Positions 58,195-64,000 of a stretch of DNA of 64,000 bases are shown piece by piece. Positions within the stretch are counted from its first letter, which is position 1; each line of letters starts with the position of its first letter. The notes beneath the pieces are model-generated. The model worked only from the letters and a program-made list of their open reading frames with translations, was not told where the DNA came from and did no database searches. Source of the stretch: Diorhabda sublineata (Eukaryota; Arthropoda; Insecta; Coleoptera; Chrysomelidae); the NCBI RefSeq assembly GCF_026230105.1, contig NC_079484.1, forward strand, positions 10,245,805 through 10,309,804, given 5' to 3'. A program made the translations under genes and the position numbers.

Positions 58195-58890
58195 AGAAAG
58201 ATGGGAAAGGCTATTGGCACATCAAAAGAACGCCTTTGCCATATTTAAATGACTGAAGAATTATGCAGACTTGAGCCCGCACATTGGATGCAGTGATTGT
58301 TAACTTTGCAGCGTCTTTGAAAGATTTTGGATCTGCTCATAACTCTAATGAACTTGGATATACGGCTACACACCTAGAAGAAAAAAAAAGCCAAGATAGT
58401 AGATTGCAAAGTGCAAGCATGCTACGAAAAAGGCAAAGACGGTTTATCAACCGGATCAATGATACTGACTATTTTTTGAGATAATCATGGGATTCGCTTC
58501 ATCGACTATCTTCAAAGAGGTGAAGGAATAAGGGAAGAGTGTTCCACATCATTCAGTACATGAGGAGAGATTACAAAAAAGTGACTCCAGTTGAAGAAAC
58601 TTCAAGTTCTTTTCCATCAGATCAACACATCTTCTCATAGCTTGGTGATCGCCTTAGTCAAGAATCAAAAGTTCTACTCAAATCGACTGACTACCCATCA
58701 TATTAACCAGATGTGGCCCCTAGCGATTTTTTTCCTAGCCTTGAAGTTTCAGTTGTATCAGACATACATAAAGTACTATTTTAGGGAGAAAGATTAACTA
58801 TTATTTTGAATGGTTATAAAAGTAAAGGTATCGCTGGATTAGCAGTGCAGACCTGAAAGGAGACTATATTGAAAAATAAAAATGATAATG
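58195..58890 (+). pseudogene. Mariner transposase relic, fourth subfamily
   Basis: In order across shifts: AIGTSKERLCHI and EELCRLEPAHW ('vSkeRv.HIL.eeL.mrKlsArWVP'); LLTLQR; GKDGLSTGSMILTIF-DNHG then IRFIDYLQRG ('K.vlSaGKvMaTvFWD.hGIifIDYLqkG'); and KKLQVLFHQINTSSHSLVIA ('kkvLFHQDNAPsHkS', with Asp changed to Ile). Next come a degenerate NQMWPLAIFFLALKFQ at the 'SPDLAPSDffLFp.LK' position and, finally, YYFEWL then RWISSADLKGDYIEK. The second and third catalytic acids are gone. Confidence 0.82.
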
Positions 58891-59099
58891 GTAAAATAAT
58901 TTCTTGTTTCGGAATCAGTTCAGACAAACCTTGTATATGATATCAAAATATAAGATTGGTTAATGTTAATCGGGACTTGGAGGCAAGTAGTTTATTCTAA
59001 TTAAAATAAATATGGTATAGAAATTTGGAATCTTTTGATCTGTTGGCTTAACAGTTCATCAATGTAAATTAGGCATTCGATAAACACATAATCAGGAAA

Positions 59100-59166
59100 T
59101 TCTTACTGAATACACTGTACACTACCACTACATCAACACCAACGGTTCCAAAAATTCCAGCTTAGA
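59100..59166. repeat. Repeat end plus 30-bp block shared with 7526-7555
   Basis: 59137-59166 is identical to 7526-7555. The preceding ACACTGTACACTACCACTAC is the reverse of the GTGTAGTG..GTGTA tail found at 48740 and 7493. It lies directly ahead of the Jockey RT fragment. Confidence 0.6.
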
Positions 59167-59975
59167 CAATTCCTTCTCATAAATTATTTCCTAAAATTCT
59201 AAAATCCTACCTTGAAAATCGGTATTTCATGGTTAAGAACCAAAACAAATACCTAAGGATTCATCTCATCAACGTAGATGTTCCCCAAGAAAGCTATTGT
59301 ATCTTTTACATACATACATTTAGTCGATTTACCCAAATTACAACGAGATCCTTGACCGGCATCACAAATCCTTCAAGTAAATCTCGACAGGCCACAACAA
59401 AGGTTAAGAATATGGCGAGTTCAAGTTAACGAGTCCAGTCCATCAACGTGACCTTCAGAAACAGACGAAAAAATTGTCCTTTCTTTAGAATAAATCAACA
59501 TGAAATGAAAGGGAGGAAGTCATATGTCTATGTAATCCATTTGGATAGAAGACTTTCTTGGAGGAAACAGCTTAGAATTAAATTTAGACTTATATTAGAT
59601 AATTGGCGGAAAATCACAACAATCTATCGAGAATAAGTTATGGGTATATAAGACAACACTTAAACCTATATGGGAATATATGGAATCCATCTGTATTCAG
59701 CGTTCACATCAAATATAAATATTATCGAGGTATTCCAGTCGAAAGTTCTGACAATGATAACATATGATCCATGGTATGTGTCCAATGACATCGTTGCAGG
59801 GGATCTGAAAGTCCTTTCCGTTAGAGAAGAAATTGAAGTGACCAATGAAAACTACAAGAAAGACTTCAGTCTCATCCAAATCAATGGACCAAAAGCCTAG
59901 TGTTACAACTTATTATCCGACGTAGACTCAAAAGATTTACTCCATATGACATCGCCACCAGATTTCAATATATTT
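59155..59975 (+). pseudogene. Jockey-clade reverse transcriptase, C-terminal half
   Basis: ILKSYLENRYFMVKNQNKYL, then VDVPQESYCIFYIHTF ('aGVPQGSvlgPlLYliyT.DlP', badly altered), INVTFRNRRKNCP ('vHVTFt.Rk.tCP'), YVYVIHLDRRLSWRKQLRIK ('YLGmhLDRRLtWrkHi..K'), YGIHLYSAFTSNINIIEVFQ then SKVLTMITYDPWYVSNDIV, and a C-terminus RRLKRFTPYDIATRFQ. The YADD-containing segment is deleted. Two internal stops were seen. The strong match to the whole thumb region makes the clade call safe. Confidence 0.94.
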
Positions 59976-59979
59976 TATA

Positions 59980-61115
59980 TGGATTAGAATTGTTCTCTAA
60001 GTTTACTATTATATTTTAGCATATTTGATTCCAAATTGCCTGGGAGTGTTAATTATGTAATGTCCTCTATATTAACTGTTATCTTTTAACTTACTTTGTT
60101 ATATTCATTTGTGATACCGGTAAGAGAATAAACTGGATAATTAGAGGAAGGTTCTACTCCAAAACAGAAACAGATTGCCAATAAATGAAAAAAAGTTCAT
60201 TTGAATCGGTTTTTTCATTTGAATATTTGGATTAAGTTTTCCAGAAGTAACAATAACAAATTCTAGAAGCTCCTTATTTCAAATATCTAAATAAATTATT
60301 CTAGTAGGTTATAAGTAAATTGTATATCAATTTGGATGATTATTGTAATAATGTAAATTAGAGTAGAATTCTCCTACTATATCGAAAGTTTTTATTCTAG
60401 TCTCGTTGTTCTTGTTCAACATAAAACAGATATTCTTTGCTGTCTCAATGGTTGACTTTTTATTTTAGTCTTCGATAACTTTTCCACTCACGTACTTCGC
60501 AAAGTTTAATTCGACAATTAACAATAAAGAATTCGGAACTTTTTCGTTCTCTTTATACAACTTTCACCGAATCTGTCCAAATCGCGAATGAATAAAAAAT
60601 GTCTTAGTAGGTCACACGTTTAAGTATTTGAATAATAGTGTCATAACGTCGGAAATTTTTCCACTATTTTCTTTCGTCTTCGTTTGGAGTGTTAATTTTT
60701 TATTCCTATTCATGAAATTATTTTGATGTTTATTTACAGAGGGTTATTTGATGGTTTAATTAATCTACGTTGACCAGTAAAATAAGTCTATGATATCAAA
60801 CAAAATTAAATTAGTCAGCCACATAATCGGTCCATAAAAACGTTCCATTTGTCTGCGTACGTTATAAACTATGCTTTTATCATGGCATTTTGGTATTTAT
60901 CTGTTTTTTATTGTTTGGTTTCAATATGGAAAAAATGTGGACATATGCTCATTTTTTCGTTGGGAAAGTAATATATCCAGTATTCATATTACCAATACGA
61001 TTATAATAGCTAGAAAACACAAATATTTCGCAGGGCGTTTCCAATAAAAACCCTTTAGCTAGTGAAGCATCGACGCCAAAAATAGATGAAAATGAGGTCG
61101 TAAACATTTAGAACT
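59980..61115. other. Gene-free stretch
   Basis: The first ~100 bp may be Jockey 3' UTR. Otherwise nothing was recognised. Confidence 0.5.
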
Positions 61116-61119
61116 CTAG

Positions 61120-61990
61120 TCCTAACAGATAGACGTAGTATATTGAATTTGATTGTATGATGAAGAGGCCATTCTTCTTCTTTTGCTATCCATTAATGGA
61201 GGTTTGCGAACCAATTCTCTTGTGGCTCTTATTCCTGTCCAATGTTTTATATTGTGAAGCCACGACATCCTCTTTCTGCTCGATGCTCTTCTTCCCTCTA
61301 TCTTTCCTTCTGTCAAGAGTTGAAGGAAATGGTACCTCTTACTCTGTATCCAGATCCCAGGTATGCTGTTTTTCTAAATTTTATCGAAGAATTCACTATT
61401 CTCCCCAGAATTTCTTCTTTGGTTTTTCTTGTAATCCTCCTCTTCTTGCTTCTTCTATTCAGCACTTAATCTTTACATCTGATGAGCAGTTTTCACATAA
61501 CCAAGTTCCCAGATAGTTAAACTTTGTTAGCCGTTTAATCTCTTCGATATTTTATGATAGTTTTACATTCTGGAACTCATCTAATTTGCGGGTAATTACT
61601 AGGAATTTTGCCTTTTTTGTGTTGATATTGATTCCCATAAGCCGACTTTGTATTCCAATTATGTTCAGGAATGTTTGGAGGTCATTTGTGTTATCAGCTA
61701 TCAAGACTATGTCATCGGCATACCGTTTATTGTAGATCTAAGTGTTATTTATTTTGATACCTAATTGTTGACTCTCGAGGGCTTCTTGAAAGATGTTTGT
61801 CGAATAAAGGTTAAAATTTTCTGGGCCTTTGAAAGTTCATTGTCAAGCTTATCTGCAGCTGATTGGTTCCAAGACAAGTTTTCAATACAGCGTATATTTT
61901 TCTGATCTATGTCAAGTCTCTTCAGTATTTGAACGAATATATGAGACTAAAAGATCCCTTTTAGTTCAATGAAGATCATAAATTGTGAAA
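61120..61990 (-). pseudogene. RTE-like non-LTR reverse transcriptase, palm to C-terminus
   Basis: The minus strand from 61990 has FMIFIELKGIF-SHIFVQIL then KRLDIDQKNIRCIENLSWNQ ('FIDfeKAFDrV.Hdkm.qiLk.lgIDgKDiRcIenLYWNQ'). Then come ALESQQLGIKINN, RYADDIVLIADNTNDLQTFL with the Y-A-D-D box intact, and MGININTKKAKFLVITRKLD. After a deletion RKTAYLG is followed by KIEGRRASSRKRMSWLHNIK then HWTGIRATREL ('kIeGkRgiGRkr.SWLrNirqWtGi'). Motif A has lost its first catalytic Asp, and stops are present. Confidence 0.93.
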
Positions 61991-61994
61991 CCTG

Positions 61995-62485
61995 CACAAT
62001 TGCAAAAACACAACTACACTTTTGCTTCATACAATAGGAAATCCGCAGTGATAGAAAAAGAAGTAGTAATTATCTGGCAACCTTCAGAAAACCTTCAAAA
62101 AATTCGAGAAATGAACAGAGTCATATTTTTTCCATATTACATCGTTTCCATGAAAAGAAATAATCCCTTTCTATAAAAAATGAGCTACAATCTTAATATT
62201 GATTATACTTGTAAATTTTTTTATGTGTATAATTCCATTTTACTATTGATTTTTAATGATTGTTTTATAAATTCACTAATTCCGAGTCTAAACAATGGAT
62301 AATTATTTTGATATTGTCCCAGTTATTTTAGGTATTCCCCTAAGCATTGTTTACATACAAACTCGAAATAACGACCAAATTGATAGAAACTTCTCATATG
62401 AGTAACAATACATGTGTATTATATACAAGTTATGAGAGAAGTCATTAAAGAGATTGACGAAATCAGTACCTCGAGTGATGCAAGC
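61995..62485. other. Gene-free stretch
   Basis: Nothing was recognised. Confidence 0.5.
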
Positions 62486-62489
62486 AAAT

Positions 62490-62775
62490 CAGCATAGCTG
62501 CAGCTATAAAAATGTTCAGTTGGACAGTAGATTAACCAATTGTTGTGAAATTTTAAAAAAAAGTGCAAAAACCGCATCTGACAGTTATCATTTATTGAGA
62601 GACTTGTATGGCAGAGAATGTTTATCAAGTGCTTATGGTTTTGAGTGTATTAAGCATTTTAAAGTTGAACGAGTAAAGAATCTAGATAATTTCAGTACAG
62701 GTAGCTCTAGTCGTAGGTTCTCTTCCAAGCCACTACGCCATTTCATTGCGCATTATTTGTCAATAGGTTTCTTGC
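62490..62775 (+). pseudogene. Mariner/SETMAR-type N-terminal DNA-binding domain
   Basis: The plus frame reads NCCEILKKSAKTASDSYHLL then RDLYGRECLSSAYGFECIKH FKVERV, matching the HTH_48 domain of mariner-type transposases ('fc.KLgKtatEtyemLr.aYGdEcLSra.vfeWhkRFkeGR'), with LDNFSTGSSSRRFS at the 'veDdpRsGRPstSkt' hinge. The catalytic domain is not visible downstream. Confidence 0.75.
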
Positions 62776-62779
62776 TAAC

Positions 62780-63305
62780 TCTAACAACCCACTGTAAGGA
62801 AGTCCACTTTATTCGATGTATCTTGCGGAGTGACATTTTTATCTATTTCCTAAAGTGCGATCTTCATTAAAAGTCACAAGATTTAAATCCGTTGAATCAG
62901 TTAACAATATAGCAACCCCTTTTACTCTCTCTTACCCATAAAGTGTTGTAGGGGTATGCCATATATATAGTGAAGGTGAAAATGGAAAAAAAGTATGAAG
63001 TCAGGATAAAATATTTCACATCGTCAGTTTCGTAATTAAATAATCACACCTAGTATACCTTTATATAAGCCATTCAGAGAAAATCTGTAATTAATAGACC
63101 ATACAACAAAGTAAAATTAACCTCAAGCAAAAAAAATTGATATTTCAATAAAAGGTTATCAGTAAATACGAGATGAAATGAGGAAAAATATTTCAATCTA
63201 AAAGGAATCGTGAATGGAATACATCTCAAGGTAAAAAAGTGAAGAAAGAAAAGCCGAAAAAAGATTTGACAAAGTAATTAAAAAAGTATTATTGTGATTG
63301 TAGTG
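62780..63305. other. Gene-free stretch
   Basis: Nothing was recognised. Confidence 0.5.
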
Positions 63306-63307
63306 TG

Positions 63308-64000
63308 AGGGTTGCTTATTAGGTTCTAAAATAGACAAATAAAAACAAATAATTATAATAGGATACGGCTATATTGTTTTTCAAAATATTCTCTATCAAT
63401 ACACTTTTGCATACGTTTGAACCAATTATCGAAGCATTTTTTCCATGCCGATTGAGGTACCACTAAAAAATGTGATTTGAACGCATCAACTAATACTTCA
63501 GAGGTAGAAAAACGTTGACCTCTCAATTTATTTTTGATCTGCGGGACTAAGAAGGAATCATCGGGTGCCAAACAAAGATTATTCGGCAGACGACCCATCA
63601 ATTCCATATTTAAACTATTTAAAAACGTTTTTCTTTGGGTTGATGTGAGAGAGCTCGCATTATCATAGTGGAAAACGATTCTTCTTCTGCATTTGGTTTG
63701 AAAAAAAATGCTGTGGTACCATTCATAATTGACCATACTATATTGTCCTGATAGGGTGTTGGCTTATTGCAAGAAAACACGACCATTGGCTTCAAAATGC
63801 TTCATGCGTGAACAACTTTTGTTGGATTTGGCTCGTCTTGAAAGACCCATAAAGTCGGTTGTTGTTTAGTTTCAGGTTCATATGCATAGATCCATCATTC
63901 ATCGTCTGTCACGATCTTATAGACGTATAGATGTATAGATTTAATTTTATCAGTATTTCTTTGCACCAATCGACACAAGCTTTTTGAGCGATTGTCAAAC
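63308..64000 (-). mobile_element. Mariner subfamily A copy 3, running off the window
   Basis: The 3' end begins near 63308 (GAGGGTTGCTTATTAGGTTC). The minus strand encodes KIVTDDE-WIYAYEPETKQ through a stop, QPTLWVFQDEPNPTKVV in shifted frames, then an open frame 63736-63353. This has RRRIVFHYDNASSLTSTQRK (second Asp kept), LAPDDSFLVPQIKNKLRGQR, FSTSEVLVDAFKSHFLVVPQ and KKCFDNWFKRMQKCIDREYF. The N-terminal third lies beyond position 64000. Best preserved of the three subfamily A copies. Confidence 0.9.

Noticed and set aside
1..64000. CRISPR arrays, rRNA, operon-like gene clusters
   Set aside because: No regularly spaced repeats with unique spacers, no recognisable rRNA, and no clustered intact genes were found. 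tRNA genes could not be excluded by eye.

Overview
The window looks like AT-rich insect (probably beetle-like) nuclear DNA with no recognisable host gene. Long stretches have stop codons in every frame. There are no bacterial-style operons or ribosome-binding sites, and every open reading frame I can assign belongs to a transposable element. The assignment to insects rests on the mix of element families (many mariner subfamilies, Jockey, CR1-like, RTE-like and RNase H-bearing non-LTR elements, BEL/Pao, hAT, Tigger, PIF/Harbinger-type MITEs, DUF4817-type transposases, Crypton-like tyrosine recombinases) and on a short TTAGG run. All family calls are from translated motifs and memory of the families, not from a database search.

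Layout: 0-3.4 kb holds an old inverted, interspersed repeat (copies near 0.5, 1.4-1.96 and 33.8-34.6 kb) and a 521-bp MITE with TAA target duplications. 5.6-9.7 kb has a small inverted-repeat element, a Jockey RT scrap, an RTE-like RT scrap and a DUF4817-type transposase. 11.1-21.6 kb is rich in dead DNA transposons: two tyrosine-recombinase relics, several mariners, a hAT 3' end and a second DUF4817-type relic. 23.1-24.3 kb is a rearranged Tigger-like element full of hairpins. 24.4-32 kb carries three non-LTR RT relics and a mariner with both ends. 31.9-33.65 kb is a BEL/Pao gag-protease relic with a possible LTR. 33.9-36.0 kb has a non-autonomous hAT element and a hAT transposase relic. 36.8-45.6 kb has a mariner with an internal 67-bp duplication, an unassigned small unit with a 94-residue ORF, Tc1-like and RTE-like relics, a second MITE and a CR1-like 3' end. 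47.3-52.3 kb is mostly featureless apart from a 78-bp inverted repeat enclosing a 69-bp palindromic repeat. 54.5-64.0 kb has five more mariner relics, a Jockey RT and an RTE-like RT; the last mariner runs off the window.

The elements do not act together. Each is an independent, decayed insertion, and none has an intact transposase or reverse transcriptase. The most useful records are structural: a paralogous empty site that proves one hAT insertion, two independent tyrosine-recombinase fossils, the palindromic 69-bp array, and the compact 94-residue ORF unit at 40.4-41.0 kb, which I could not assign to any family.
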